Source of the DNA: Apostichopus californicus
Taxonomy: Eukaryota > Echinodermata > Holothuroidea > Aspidochirotida > Stichopodidae
NCBI GenBank assembly: GCA_020650975.1
Contig: JAIPMN010005472.1
Span: 1 to 58,267, forward strand
Length of the DNA stretch: 58,267 nt
Reading direction: 5' to 3'
The position numbers were made by a program, and so were the translations under genes. Of this stretch, positions 50,201 through 58,267 are shown piece by piece; within the stretch, counting starts at the first letter, position 1, and each line of letters opens with the position of its first letter. The notes beneath the pieces were generated by a model that was given only the letters and a program-made list of their open reading frames with translations, made no database searches and was not told where the DNA came from.

Positions 50201-53200
50201 TTGGCATGCATTAATTGTTAGGTTTGTGTTTTCATTATTTATTTGACATGTCAAAAAGGAACCTACTGGGAGACAAATGAGCTGAGTGGGGTGGGGGCTA
50301 TGCAGGGGATTGTGCCTCAACATTCTTAGTTAAAAAAATGGGGCAATGACATAGGAGCTAACAATGAAATTAAAAGGACCTTCATATAGATGTATAAATA
50401 TATTGTTAAACCATTGTTTCACATTTGACTGCTTCACTGTTCACGCAATCGTAGGAGCTCTTTACATTTATTGTTATTCTAACAAAACTTGTGAAAACCA
50501 AAACAAATGCACAGTCATCACATCCGTGATCGTACAGCATACAGTTTGAGTCACTCCAATATTAATGTATGTCGTCCACTAACAGAGTTGTTGACAATTG
50601 ACAATTCATAATCATGGACGTTAAATATGAATCTAAGAGACTGACTTCGGTCAGCTTGCGGCTTTGATAAGCCAATAAGGCTTCTTCGCGAGTTCCTGCT
50701 TGCAGGAGGATCTAAAATACATACATATATGCGATAAGTGGTTAAAAAAATCATTGTGTTATATTTTTACGATATTCATACAATACGTGCCTAGAATCTT
50801 GAGGTTGCACATTACTGACTAATGAAATCAAAAGATTATGTTATGAACTTTTACTAAAACTAACTGATATAGCTCATACTATCCAGGCGTTCATTTTATC
50901 CTAGGCTTACTTTTATTTAGGAAGTGGGAATCTCAGGGTGGCAGCTGCCCCTGCCCCCCTAGTCTTTGGCTCTGTACTTAAAATTAGTTAACGTAATTAC
51001 AAATAAAATATTATGTGAACATACAGTATGTACATTACTTAACTAGAACTTGAAAAAAGGTTAACATGGTTATAGCAACAACATGACTGGCAGCTTAACA
51101 CCCAAGTTTAGCACCATGCATCTGTCTCAAAAATATGTAGTTATCTCCAAAACACTGGCATTGCTAAATACTAACCAAACTCAATGCACCATTTGATTTA
51201 CATATAGTCTTATGTTGCTTGTACGTGAAATACAACATAACATTGATATACTGGAAAGCAGCTTAGCAAATGCTGCAGGCTTTCATTATCTGGTTGCTTA
51301 GCAAATAGCCTAAGCAGTGTATGAATGTAGTTCCTTATTTAATTTGTACGCTAAAAATAAACAGATTAACCATTTACCCTAGTTGAAAAGTTCTATTATC
51401 ATAGTGGGTTGAGCAGATGAGAATAAAACAATAATAACTACTAATCTCATGTAGAGCTCCCTTTATGAGATACACAAGTCATTATGAGCCTGATAGGCCA
51501 AGCGCCTACATGAGTCAGTCACTAAACCTTGGTATTGTGTCCCCCACCCTTCAGAGAGTGGAGGGACATGGCTCCCTGCCCCCCCCCCCACCCCCATCCC
51601 AACCACATGATTGACGCCCGATTACATACATTGCACAAGCTATCATTCCAGATTGGAAATCCAAGCAGTGTAACTTTTGGTTATCATTTGTCTCTTATAA
51701 GCATATTATCAAAGGTAGATTCAGTTCATACTGTGTACTAGATCAGACTTAATACAACTAATCTGTCTCACTCTGCACAAGGTGCTAGTCTTTTCTTGTG
51801 GGGTGATATTTTCACACCATCAATAATGTATCCACACCAGAGAAGTTTCATGTATTTCTGCTATTTGTCATTTATATTGAACTGTAAACATTTAAAAAAT
51901 ATTCAGGAAACACAAACAAAATAATTGTCAGACAGAGATTTTAATGCTCAGAAATTAAGATAAAAAGCACTAAATTATCATACAATTGAAACATTATTCA
52001 GACAAGTGAAGAGTACAAAATCCCCTAATTGCAATATTATCAATATTTTATGTCAGATGCTTTTCATACCATTCAGCACTACTGACAAGCTTATTAATTT
52101 TCTATCTGCCCACCTTATTTAGACTACATGGTCATTTTTCCTTTGAAAGGATCCTATTGAAAGAATATCCGATTTGAGATTGTTCTCTTCAATGTTAAAG
52201 CATAACCTTCTCTCTCATTTCATTTGACATGTAAGCTGATCAATGGTAAAGTTGTAAATGTTATTTATAGGTTAATTGAAAATGCAAAATCATCTGTATA
52301 ATTCTCGTTCATGTAACTCTCTTTAGAAGTTTTTGTTATAATAATTGAGAAAGACACTTGAGTTATAATACTAGAGCCTCAATGTTCCAAACATTTTAAT
52401 ACTACTGATGTCCTTTGATGCTCAGTGCATCTCTTAAGACAGATATGGCCAGGTATTGCAGGTGGAAGGTATATATTTTCATACACAGAGCATTAGTTAC
52501 AATAGGACCATTCCACCAAAGGGTGAACCTTCCTACAAAATTTTCAAATTTGTCGCACATTCCCAATTTTGGTATCAAATAAAGCTAACAGTATGTTCTA
52601 TGGTACAGGTAGCTTGATATTGAAAGCTATTTTGTGATACGAAAAAATGTGTATGGAGTTAGGCATAGCTTGTCTGCTCAATTTTGACAAAATGCAAAAA
52701 TTGCATTATGGGTAATTTAAAAATGCAACATGCTAAGTTTTAATAGCTGTGCTATTTGATATTAAAATGTAAGTATCTAGCTCTACATTAGTAAAAAAAA
52801 AATCTTCTATCTTATTTGTTATACATACATTATCACATTTGGAAGTTATGGTACTTTTGCTGTGTACGCCCATCACCAAAATTTCATCTTTTTTTCCATT
52901 TCAGGCAGGTTACATACTCAAACACGCCCTCATGAGTTCATAGATTTGTATTGTCATCAATCTATACTGCCACAAACTTATTTTATGCAATAGATCGTTG
53001 TACTTATAGTATTACTAGGGATAAACTATACACCATTGTAAAAACTTTGTGGTTTTCATTCATGCAATAATAAAACAAAAACGTAACATAAAGTATTCCT
53101 CTACTAAAATGACCTGGATATCACATTTGAACTGTGCTTACCCAAACTTGCTCACCAAAGTTGTACCCATACAATAACAGAAATACCTGCTACTAATTTA

Positions 53201-54680
53201 CAATCGACGTACCACAGAGAAATGTTAAAGAGCAGAAATTGTCGGTTCCGACAATATAGGTCATTTTTCACATGTCATATTCCACACACAAACTGTTGAA
53301 AAGTTCAAATTACAAGTCAACCAAGCAGTCCTCTTACAGAGATGACATGGAACTACATAGCAAGCCTGAATAATAAGTAATTTGACTTGATCAAGTCTCC
53401 CACAGTTGGAATTATTTCAAAAAATGATGGGAGATGATGGTAAGACATTTTCCTAACCCACACCAAAATGCATACTGATCATGAATACTAAAATGTATGT
53501 CAACTTAACTCACATAAATTCAGCCAATTCGAAGGAAAATGATGAAATGGCAGGAATTGAAACGTGTTGGCAAAAAATGACAGAATTTTGGCAAAATTGC
53601 TTGATGGCTATACCTCAGCTGAAAGCCGAGCTAAAACAAACTGGTTGGTAACACCTTAACCACAAGTTTATATAGTTAAAGCTGTACTATTATGAAGATC
53701 ATATTTTGTTCATCATTTAATATCACAATCCAGGATTTCTAGATGACTTTTAAAATGAGATACTTGCATAATAATAAACTTTTACTATGCATAAATGTAT
53801 CCATGAAAATGTGGAAAGTTTCTTAACGGGCAAGAATATTATTTGGTTTTCATCTTCAAAAGAAATTGATTTCTACCTTATGGAGCAAGTTATAAAAGAG
53901 TTCACTTCTAAGATAAGAACTTCAAGGAATTATTCATTTTACAGATCTATCTTTAAAGGTTGGCAAGTAAAGGGCACAGAATAATTTGGTAGAAGTATTG
54001 TTGTACTTTTTACTCTTCCATAATGTGAGTTTTGAAGTTTGAATTGGATCATTCATCTGGCAACCCTTCAGTACATTCAGTGGTTTGTTCTTCATTTTGG
54101 GATGGTTCATGTCACCAAGTCAAAATAGTGTAAGTCATGTTGACCAAGTAGCAAGTCATGTCATCTCAACTCATTTTTCTTCAAGTGATGATGTCATAAT
54201 AAAGCTACATGTCGGATACACTAAATGTTTAACATTCATTGTAGCCATTCAGTAGGTTCTAACTATAGTAAGCTACAACAAAAAATTGTCTTCTTTATTA
54301 AACCCAAAAAATTCAATTCATACTTTTAATATCAAGGAATTAGTAAACAATTATTATAATAGGTAACCTCCAATTTGTGTAATATCACTTTGAGCAGAAG
54401 CACAGCAGAACTTAAAATACATTAAAAGACTTATCAGTGACCTTACAAGCTGTTGTTTGCCCATTTATAGGAAGTATAGGTTACCAATAAAACCAAGCAT
54501 TATTATAGACAAAAACATACTGTCTAATGAGTTTACCTTCACAAGTTGGTTGTTGTCCAGGAAAGTAAGATTCACCAATATAACCAGTCCTACAATCACA
54601 CCTGTAACTTCCTATGGTGTTCATACATTCTGACGTCATGGCATCACAAATGTGATTTCCAATACTGCATTCATCAATAT
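23769..54680 (-). CDS. Receptor-type protein tyrosine (pseudo)phosphatase, 26 exons, 5' end missing
   Basis: A single-pass receptor with an adhesive ectodomain and two cytoplasmic PTP domains. Exons, in coding order: 54537-54680, 48448-48699, 46613-46735, 42264-42554, 41258-41572, 40886-40950, 38305-38539, 37002-37092, 36281-36348, 35400-35845, 34697-34784, 34157-34233, 32349-32385, 31917-31946, 31394-31491, 30916-31044, 29944-30092, 29475-29610, 29143-29271, 28874-28973, 27983-28062, 27612-27743, 25938-26072, 24730-24827, 24351-24486, 23769-23843. All have AG/GT borders and the phases join without a break, giving 1218 codons and a TAA stop. The first visible exon needs a phase-1 donor upstream, and no signal peptide is seen, so the gene runs past the right edge. 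Ectodomain exons are mostly phase 1-1, the usual state of shuffled modules. Both PTP domains lack key catalytic residues. Family assignment is firm; orthology to a named vertebrate RPTP cannot be claimed. Confidence 0.9.
24545..24780. repeat. Three 101-bp tandem copies overlapping a coding exon
   Basis: The string CTTTAGTTC(T/C) recurs at exact 101-bp spacing (TTTA at 24557, 24658 and 24759). The right-most copy contains the 3' half of D2 exon 24730-24827 with its donor. The middle copy still encodes [10 protein letters not shown] with an intact donor (GCAT|GTATGT); the left copy is more decayed. Confidence 0.85.
25738..25805 (-). pseudogene. Possible decayed copy of the D2 P-loop exon
   Basis: Minus strand reads [19 protein letters not shown], patchily similar to [10 protein letters not shown] and EGAVDVFQ of exon 24351-24486. 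Shared DNA includes AGTGCTGT and CTGTTGA-GTA. It cannot be joined in phase with the exon before it, so it is either a relic or chance. Confidence 0.3.
26917..27240. repeat. Two-copy intronic tandem repeat, period about 166 bp
   Basis: Copies at about 26917-27065 and 27084-27240 share GAAATGTTGCCC, TTTGGCAA and TCAA(C)CAATCAGA-type segments in order. They lie in the intron between D2 exons 27612-27743 and 25938-26072. Open frames across them appear incidental. Confidence 0.7.
28188..28255 (+). mobile_element. 68-bp retroelement-tail insertion with 15-bp target duplication
   Basis: A perfect direct repeat CATCAATTACACTCA (28173-28187 and 28256-28270) brackets 68 bp that hold GCCTCTGAAGAAGATCCTGC and AGGATCCAAACGTCAGGCC. 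This hairpin-bearing CTGAAGA...AAACGTC motif resembles the 3' segment seen in Penelope-like and related retroelements. Exact family is inference; the insertion with target duplication is directly visible. It lies in the intron upstream of exon 27983-28062. Confidence 0.65.
29475..34784 (-). CDS. Eight exons: membrane-proximal PTP domain D1, catalytically impaired
   Basis: Exons 34697-34784, 34157-34233, 32349-32385, 31917-31946, 31394-31491, 30916-31044, 29944-30092 and 29475-29610. Family landmarks are clear: TGQQHPW, then [47 protein letters not shown], and the P-loop region. Three departures stand out. The KNRY motif is KNFF. The WPD loop reads WKYGGVP, losing Pro and the catalytic Asp. 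The P-loop reads HCSNGVGAT, where the phosphate-binding Arg is Ala and only the Cys is kept. Exon 31917-31946 is a 30-nt phase 1-1 microexon that inserts ten residues between QG and PREG; skipping it restores a normal motif. By family knowledge such a domain should bind phosphotyrosine poorly and not hydrolyse it. Confidence 0.92.
30570..30622 (-). pseudogene. Decayed partial copy of D1 exon 30916-31044
   Basis: CTGATGCAGTCAAACAGC, then CACACCTTCAGAAAGTGAATG on the minus strand align with the exon part encoding [17 protein letters not shown]. By eye about three quarters of bases match. One extra base breaks the frame after the AGTCAA stretch, and no splice sites are kept. Confidence 0.55.
35400..36348 (-). 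CDS. Two exons: tyrosine-rich cytoplasmic juxtamembrane region
   Basis: Exon 36281-36348 (68 nt) starts with the basic IRRKPAS, as expected just inside the membrane, and ends VDYVNT. Exon 35400-35845 (446 nt, phase 1 to 0) encodes an acidic, probably disordered segment with many tyrosines: [39 protein letters not shown]. Two fit the Y-x-N pattern bound by Grb2-type SH2 domains (YVNT, YINT). The region ends in the helix leading into D1 ([15 protein letters not shown]). The acceptor of the long exon (TTCCAG|GAGTAA) has a weak pyrimidine tract and was chosen because an in-frame stop lies just upstream of it. Confidence 0.82.
37002..37092 (-). CDS. Exon: transmembrane helix
   Basis: A 91-nt exon encoding [14 protein letters not shown] and then a purely aliphatic stretch ([14 protein letters not shown]) ending in KR, a stop-transfer border. 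It joins the preceding FN3 exon through an Ala codon (phase 1) and the next exon through an Arg codon (phase 2). Its place between FN3 and the PTP domains fixes the topology: N-terminus outside, C-terminus in the cytosol. Confidence 0.9.
37860..37975 (-). pseudogene. Decayed copy of FN3 exon end and its intron border
   Basis: CTTCCTTCACTCAGAGCACTTTCCTGGTCTGTAGT occurs on the plus strand both here (37921-37955) and in exon 38305-38539 (38331-38365), and the similarity continues into the adjoining intron (ATTCCCAA..TTA..ATTGAT, GTATTACCA). In the copy an in-frame TAA follows the codons for SEGS, so it cannot code. Confidence 0.85.
38305..40950 (-). CDS. Two exons: fibronectin type III domain 2
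   Basis: Exon 40886-40950 (65 nt) gives the N-terminal strands, with [20 protein letters not shown] and the strand-B Trp. Exon 38305-38539 (235 nt) continues [20 protein letters not shown] and has [20 protein letters not shown] with the strand-F Tyr. The split is in phase 0 right after VTWQ. The intron between them carries a trinucleotide repeat (38782-39210) and a 63-bp tandem repeat (40075-40240). The donor after the second exon is the weaker G|GTAATC, yet it is the only one that keeps frame with the membrane exon. Confidence 0.88.
38782..39210. repeat. Long CAT/CAC trinucleotide microsatellite
   Basis: About 430 bp of (CAT)n, (CAC)n and mixed CACCAT hexamers with few interruptions. It makes long artificial open frames in several frames. 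It sits in the intron that splits FN3 domain 2. Confidence 0.97.
40075..40240. repeat. Tandem repeat, period about 63 bp
   Basis: About two and a half copies with GAGTTTGCTCG, TTTCACA(T/A)GAAAGGTC and CCGCTG(C/A)AAAAGGGG. Intronic, no coding role seen. Confidence 0.75.
41258..41572 (-). CDS. Exon: fibronectin type III domain 1
   Basis: A 105-codon phase 1-1 exon with a complete FN3: [19 protein letters not shown], then TWRPW (conserved Trp of strand B), then [20 protein letters not shown] (conserved Tyr of strand F) and [11 protein letters not shown]. The single-exon phase 1-1 layout contrasts with the following FN3, which is split over two exons. Confidence 0.92.
41908..42115 (-). pseudogene. 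Decayed copy of the Ig-like exon
   Basis: The plus strand ACAAAGCCTGTGACATT, then AGAAGAACTGATCAT(G/C)TTCAG and TTCTGTTAG(C/T)AG match exon 42264-42554 in the same order and orientation. Indels destroy the reading frame around the F-strand cysteine, and the 5' third of the exon is missing. It lies 149 bp downstream of the live exon. Confidence 0.88.
42264..42554 (-). CDS. Exon: Ig-like domain
   Basis: A 97-codon phase 1-1 exon. Ig features are the B-strand cysteine in VEIKC, an extended mid region with SRSEGRLDN, and the F-strand cysteine in [12 protein letters not shown]. The usual D-x-x-x-Y-x-C is reduced, with SEDDQFFC in its place. Acceptor is a T-rich tract before ATATTG; donor is A|GTAAGT. 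A decayed copy of this exon lies just downstream at 41908-42115. Location between the EGF-like module and FN3 is typical for RPTP ectodomains. Confidence 0.8.
42555..46612. other. Intron between Ig and EGF-like exons
   Basis: About 4 kb of AT-rich sequence. Apart from the candidate PAN-like segment and a short GT-rich run near 45120-45145 nothing is recognised. Confidence 0.6.
43856..43976 (-). CDS. Candidate PAN/apple-like exon, unproven
   Basis: Minus strand [20 protein letters not shown] followed by [17 protein letters not shown] has the shape of a PAN-domain start (aromatic, then C-x3-C). A strong donor (T|GTAAGT) and a possible acceptor (CTTAG) would make it phase 1-1, so it could be inserted between the EGF-like and Ig exons without a frame change. 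The pyrimidine tract is poor and no second PAN exon was found. Confidence 0.22.
46613..46735 (-). CDS. Exon: cysteine-rich EGF-like module
   Basis: A 41-codon phase 1-1 exon with eight cysteines. It contains [20 protein letters not shown], which resembles the short EGF/laminin-EGF modules that follow HYR domains in invertebrate receptors, and ends [11 protein letters not shown]. The donor A|GTAAGG joins the Ig exon to give Asn. The exact subclass (EGF_2 or laminin-EGF) is uncertain. Confidence 0.8.
48448..48699 (-). CDS. Exon: HYR (hyalin repeat) domain
   Basis: An 84-codon phase 1-1 exon starting [14 protein letters not shown], the typical HYR opening, followed by [13 protein letters not shown] and ending [15 protein letters not shown] with the second conserved cysteine. 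HYR domains have an Ig-like fold and act in extracellular adhesion; they are abundant in echinoderm proteins. The next exon in the chain is the cysteine-rich module at 46613. Confidence 0.93.
50563..50732 (+). mobile_element. 5'-truncated SINE
   Basis: From AATGTATGTCGTC through CATGGACGTTAAAT, CTTCGGTCAGCTTGC and CGCGAGTTCCTGCTTGCAGG to an ATACATACATA tail it matches the body of the SINE at 56216-56461, in the opposite orientation. The tRNA-like head is absent. Confidence 0.82.
52965..53110. repeat. Uninterrupted relative of the 1-65/1286-1380 locus
   Basis: CTATACTG(C/T)CACAAAC, TTTTATGCAATAGATC and ATTACTAGGGATAA match bases 1-65 plus 1286 onward, without the hAT-like element. It serves as an internal empty-site comparison. 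Confidence 0.75.
54537..54680 (-). CDS. Exon: calcium-binding EGF domain
   Basis: Encodes a complete EGF_CA module of 48 residues, phase 1 at both ends. It opens with the calcium-binding signature IDECS, has six cysteines in EGF order, and contains [10 protein letters not shown], where the N and the aromatic residue are those of the Asn-hydroxylation/Ca consensus. The donor reads GAAG|GTAAAC and joins the HYR exon through an Ala codon. It is the most upstream exon found; an extracellular position near the middle of a larger ectodomain is inferred. Confidence 0.88.
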
Positions 54681-56215
54681 CTACAACAAAAGATAATTTA
54701 AAACATACAACTGAACATTATTGCATGTAAATACTTGTAACGTGACTCAAATATAGTGTTAACAGGAAGTGATTAGGAAATAAAAATATATTATGATTTA
54801 TGTACAATAACGACATTTGTTACAATTACTCAGATATACACTGTACTCTTTCTAAAATACTCCTTGCTTGACTTACCGTTTCTAAAAAACAAAATACAGA
54901 CAGTTCTGTCCCAGATTTAATAGAATAACTTAGACTAATGCATAGTCAGAGGAATTTAATATCCTAGTTTCAAATCCAAACAGATTGTTAACTGTTTATT
55001 AAAGCAGTTAGTAGTATGCACCATTCGTGCTCCTTTTGAGGGAGGTAAATGAGGGGGGTAAATGAGGAAGGTAAATGACAATCAGTCTTAGTCTGTCAAA
55101 ATGTGAAAAACATACTTAGTCATCATAGCTTAAGACTGGGTAAGGTAAACTCATGCAGACTGTCAAAGGAGCAGAAATCAATTGCTGTCATCTTTGAATG
55201 CTTGGATTTCAAGACTGATGTTAATATCATTGTATGAATTATGAGTATTATGTTGTACATAAATTACTTCAATGTGTATAGTATAGTAGCTCACAATTTT
55301 ATGTAATATTTGACAATACAGGGAATAATTTAGTGCTCAACTTTTGTGAAGCCGTTTTGAAGTTTTCTCTCATAAAATGCTATGGTACCTGCATTCAAAA
55401 ACAGCTATACATCTTTACACTTGTATAGCAACTTAACCATTTGCATAGGAATTATTGGGATGCAGTACCGGATAAGTTATTCTCTGCAATGTATAGTTTT
55501 CACATAATTTTGATGTATATATGTAACAAGTCCCATGAATAAATTTCAAAGCCATTTACACATGCCGGGGGCGAGCAAATTTTACAGTTCCAATTGTATG
55601 CATGGCATTCTGCACAAATAGTATGCATCATTGAGCTCTTATGTGCAATGAATTTATGGCAGAGCACATTTAACAAATGTTGTACTAAGTGAAATTTTAT
55701 TTACATTTTGATCCACATTTCACAGTGTTAACATTAAGCCTATATACCATCTTTGAAGTGTTAAAGTTAAATATTATTATAGCTGATGAGAGCACAAAAT
55801 TAACCTTATCAAAGAACTCATACACTCTGTCTTTTTTGTCCTCCTTTGATACTTTAAGTAATGATAATGCATTTCCCTTTCAGAGCGTATATCTGATACG
55901 AATTAATTTTTAAGGCTAACAGGTAACTTTGAAGCAGAGGAGGTTTCTTTGCATTTTGATAAGGTTGATGGGTATATTGTAGTTATTTTGATGCTGAGGA
56001 CTTCTAGAGTCTAGCTAATGATGGTTTAAACTTCTTCCACCTTAATAGTAGAATCCTGAACAAGAACTTTGAGAATATTAATAACTATCTCAAAACCATA
56101 ATCATAACTTTTCTGTTATAGGATGCACTGAAACGTAGTTTAATGATCAACCATCATCCTTATTCATATTACCCTGGTTGAACAACATCGAACTAACAAA
56201 AGGGGTGGGGAATTT
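54681..56215. other. Intron or 5' region of the receptor gene
   Basis: AT-rich. No exon upstream of the EGF_CA exon was recognised on the minus strand. A short GGTAAATGAG-type tandem repeat lies at about 55044-55078. Confidence 0.5.
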
Positions 56216-56461
56216 GTATGTATGTATGTATATGTGATCTTCCCGCAAGCAGGAACTCGCGAAAGAAGCCATGAAGGCTTATAGACTCGCAAGCTGACCG
56301 AAGCCAATCTCTCGGCACACATCCATTTAACGTCCATGTCGGGAAGTTGTTATTGAACAACACCCTTGCCAGACGACACACATTGCTGTCGGCGGGGAAT
56401 CGAACCGGGGATCTCATGACTGGGAGACGCCGGCGTTAACCACTAGGCTATACACTCCGCC
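56216..56461 (-). mobile_element. Full-length tRNA-derived SINE
   Basis: On the minus strand it starts GGCGGAGTGTATAGCCTAGT, with an RNA polymerase III A box (TAGCCTAGTGG) and a B box (GGTTCGATTCC at 56397-56407), then a body shared with the copies at 50563 and 19598, and a TACATACATA tail. The head reads as a tRNA-like sequence but has lost the rest of the cloverleaf, so it is not a tRNA gene. Confidence 0.9.
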
Positions 56462-56539
56462 TTAATTTGTCTATTTGTAAGAAATAACTTAACATTCTGT
56501 GTCCGCACTGATCTTTCCACTTTCAATGATTTTATAGAG

Positions 56540-56883
56540 TCCACCTTTATTGAAATTACCGTCCCGTATGGAAATAAGTTTGTTGTTGGTATTGTTTATA
56601 CACCTCCGGCAAGTAGCTTACCTTGGTTTAAAGATCATATCTATCATATTCTATGTAAAATTAATGATGGAAATAAGTTGTGTTACATTATGGGGGATTT
56701 TAATATTGATATGATTGGTCAAAATAACACTTTTATTAATGATATCATATCTTGTGGGTTCTATCCAGTCATTTCTAAACCGACAAGAGTTAGTGATCGG
56801 TCGTGCTCGCTCATTGACAATTTCTTTACAAATATCACTGTATCAACCCCGCCTCTAGTAACAGGGTTGCTGGAGTTCTTTTG
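56540..56883 (+). pseudogene. LINE endonuclease fragment
   Basis: Contains GDFNIDM with the catalytic Asp and Asn of the APE fold, and SLIDNFFTN, which corresponds to the S-x-I-D motif. Translation then runs to LLEFF and a TGA at the deletion junction. It lacks the N-terminal Glu-containing motif, so it is inactive. Confidence 0.85.
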
Positions 56884-56999
56884 ACTGATCTGAGTGTCCA
56901 CTTCCCAATATTCTAAAACACATTGTGTATACTCAATGCTGATATAAAACATGACATTTTTGTGCGAAAGTATTCTATGTATAACACTGAGAGGTTTAC

Positions 57000-57380
57000 A
57001 CATGTATCTCTAGAACCCACATATTACTCTCTCTCTCCCCCGAGGGATCAAACAAACGTGTTATTTAAGTCTATGAATTTACTGAAGCTCACTGATGTGT
57101 TCAGTCTAAATGTCCTCAGTTTTGTTTATCGTTCATTACACGAAATGCTACCAAATACTCTGAATGCCTTCTTTACACAAAACTCAAACATCCATGCTCA
57201 CAATACTAGGCAATTAAGCTGAATACCTGCACCCAAGACAATGTCACAACAATTTCTCTAAAAATAGCTTACATCATAGGGCCATCACACTTTGGAATCC
57301 CCTACCTTTCACTTTAAAGGCGATGCCTTCTTCAGTTGCTTTCAAAAAAAGCTTAAAAAAGCACTTCATCAACATGTACT
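57000..57380 (+). pseudogene. LINE ORF2 C-terminal fragment
   Basis: LKLTDVFSLNVLSFVYRSLH and NIHAHNTRQLS in one frame, then a frameshift to HHRAITLWNPLPFTLK and FKKSLKKHFI in another. This order is the usual end of CR1/L2/Rex1-type ORF2 proteins. Confidence 0.85.
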
Positions 57381-58090
57381 AGAACTGTGAAATGTTTTGT
57401 CTACTACTCAAGTATTGCTTGCACTTATTAGGGAGGGGGGGGGGAGTAGGTGAGAGAAGGGAGAGGAAGGAGTGGTTCTGTTTGTTTTGTTTGTTTTTGG
57501 GTTCTCTTTCTAATTGTAAATTTCTGTATTTTTTCAGGGAGTGTCACTACCCGACAAGCCTTGTAGGGTTTTTTAGTACACTTCCTTTCACAAGTGTTGT
57601 TTCTTATCTCCTTCTATGTTCTATGTTATATGTCATACTTATGTTGTGATAGAACAAAAATAAATAAATGAAATAAAATGAAAATTTATCATGAGTAAAT
57701 TCCAATACGGAAGAAACATATCACTTGGCAGCTGTGCAATAACACTAATGTACTGCATTGTGCAATACCAAATGAAGCCAGTAGCTTTGTGTGTTGGTTG
57801 CCTTGAAGTTGGTATAACCTATACTATAATGCACATTTGACTTTTAAAGGTTGAATGATGTCAAATTGCAACAGGAACAGATTTTAGTCCAATATGGCTG
57901 ACTATTGTATAAAGAACTTCACAAATAAGACAGAGTTGCATTCTTTTGTTGTAAGACTGAAGAGGTTAGAAGTAAGATTTGTGGAAGAAAAAACTGCATG
58001 GTATACATGTTCTAATTAATGGTACTCAACAATGATACATCAGAATTGAATAAGGGGTTAATCAACGGTCTAGCGTGCGTTACTCACAGG

Positions 58091-58186
58091 ATTAATGCAC
58101 GATCCGGGGATAATGCAAGCGATGCACGAGGGCGGAGCCCGAGTGCATCCAGCGATAGCATTAATAATAATAATAATAATAATAAC
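58091..58186. repeat. Nested palindrome followed by a TAA microsatellite
   Basis: Outer arms ATTAATGC (58091-58098) and GCATTAAT (58158-58165); inner arms GATGCACGAGGGC and GCCCGAGTGCATC (11 of 13 paired) around GGA. (TAA)n follows at 58162-58186. It looks like the end of a mobile element cut by the window or a small hairpin MITE. Confidence 0.7.
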
Positions 58187-58267
58187 TAAGATTTATAATG
58201 CGCTAATTATAAACAAAATAGTTGTCAAAAGCGCCATACATATTAATATGAATAGAAAGAAAAGCAA

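Larger units (their letters stand above)
48700..54536. other. Intron between EGF_CA and HYR exons
   Basis: About 5.8 kb. It contains a G-run (49132-49142), a C-run (51579-51589), a SINE copy at 50563-50732, and a segment (about 52965-53110) related to both flanks of the 66-1285 element. No further HYR or EGF exon was found on the minus strand, though additional phase 1-1 modules would not disturb the frame. Confidence 0.6.
56470..57690 (+). mobile_element. Internally deleted non-LTR retrotransposon (CR1/L2-like)
   Basis: The left part encodes the C-terminal half of an APE-type endonuclease (VVGIVYTPP, YIMGDFNIDM, SDRSCSLIDNFFTN). The right part encodes the typical ORF2 tail (FVYRSLHEMLPNTLNAFF, then NIHAHNTRQ and, after a frame change, HHRAITLWNPLP). 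The reverse transcriptase between them is missing. The end at about 57648-57685 is A-rich (AAAAATAAATAAATGAAATA). Confidence 0.87.

Noticed and set aside
56397..56461. tRNA gene
   Set aside because: A and B boxes are present, but the sequence continues into a SINE body shared with other copies and the 3' acceptor arm is absent.
1..58267. CRISPR array, operon or prokaryotic system
   Set aside because: Intron-split genes, long introns and animal retroelements; no spaced identical repeats of CRISPR type.

Overview
This is a window of an AT-rich animal genome with long introns. The protein domains (calcium-binding EGF, HYR, Calx-beta, Ig, FN3, paired tyrosine-phosphatase domains) and the repeats (tRNA-headed SINE, CR1/L2-like LINE, Ty3/gypsy remnant, hAT-like MITEs) fit a marine invertebrate deuterostome. 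An echinoderm is my best guess, but the sequence alone does not prove it. A run of ten N at 22984-22993 shows this is a scaffold.

The main gene lies on the minus strand from 54680 down to its stop codon at 23769-23771. I could chain 26 exons with GT/AG borders whose phases agree throughout, giving 1218 codons plus stop; the start lies beyond the right edge. In protein order they encode a Ca-binding EGF, an HYR domain, a cysteine-rich EGF-like module, an Ig-like domain, two FN3 domains, one membrane helix, a tyrosine-rich juxtamembrane region, and tandem PTP domains D1 and D2. Both PTP domains keep the P-loop cysteine but lack the WPD-loop aspartate and the P-loop arginine. The product therefore looks like a receptor pseudophosphatase. 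Its introns hold decayed copies of its own exons: an Ig exon, an FN3 exon, a D1 exon and a triplicated end of a D2 exon.

A second gene on the same strand lies downstream (11377 to 4910 and probably beyond): two EGF modules followed by one Calx-beta domain built from two exons. All its visible exons are phase 1-1. Both ends are missing.

The region 11.4-23.1 kb between the genes is repeat-rich. It holds a broken Ty3/gypsy element (14.4-16.5 kb), two TIR elements (18.4 and 19.0 kb), duplicated SINE tails (19.6-19.8 kb), tandem duplications and the N gap. It also has two short plus-strand coding-like pieces: one unidentified (13.0-13.4 kb) and one resembling a Cys-loop receptor ligand-binding segment (19.3-19.5 kb). 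A hAT-like element at 66-1285 sits in a repeat whose unoccupied relative is present near 53.0 kb. The right end carries a SINE next to an internally deleted LINE, then a palindrome and a TAA microsatellite.
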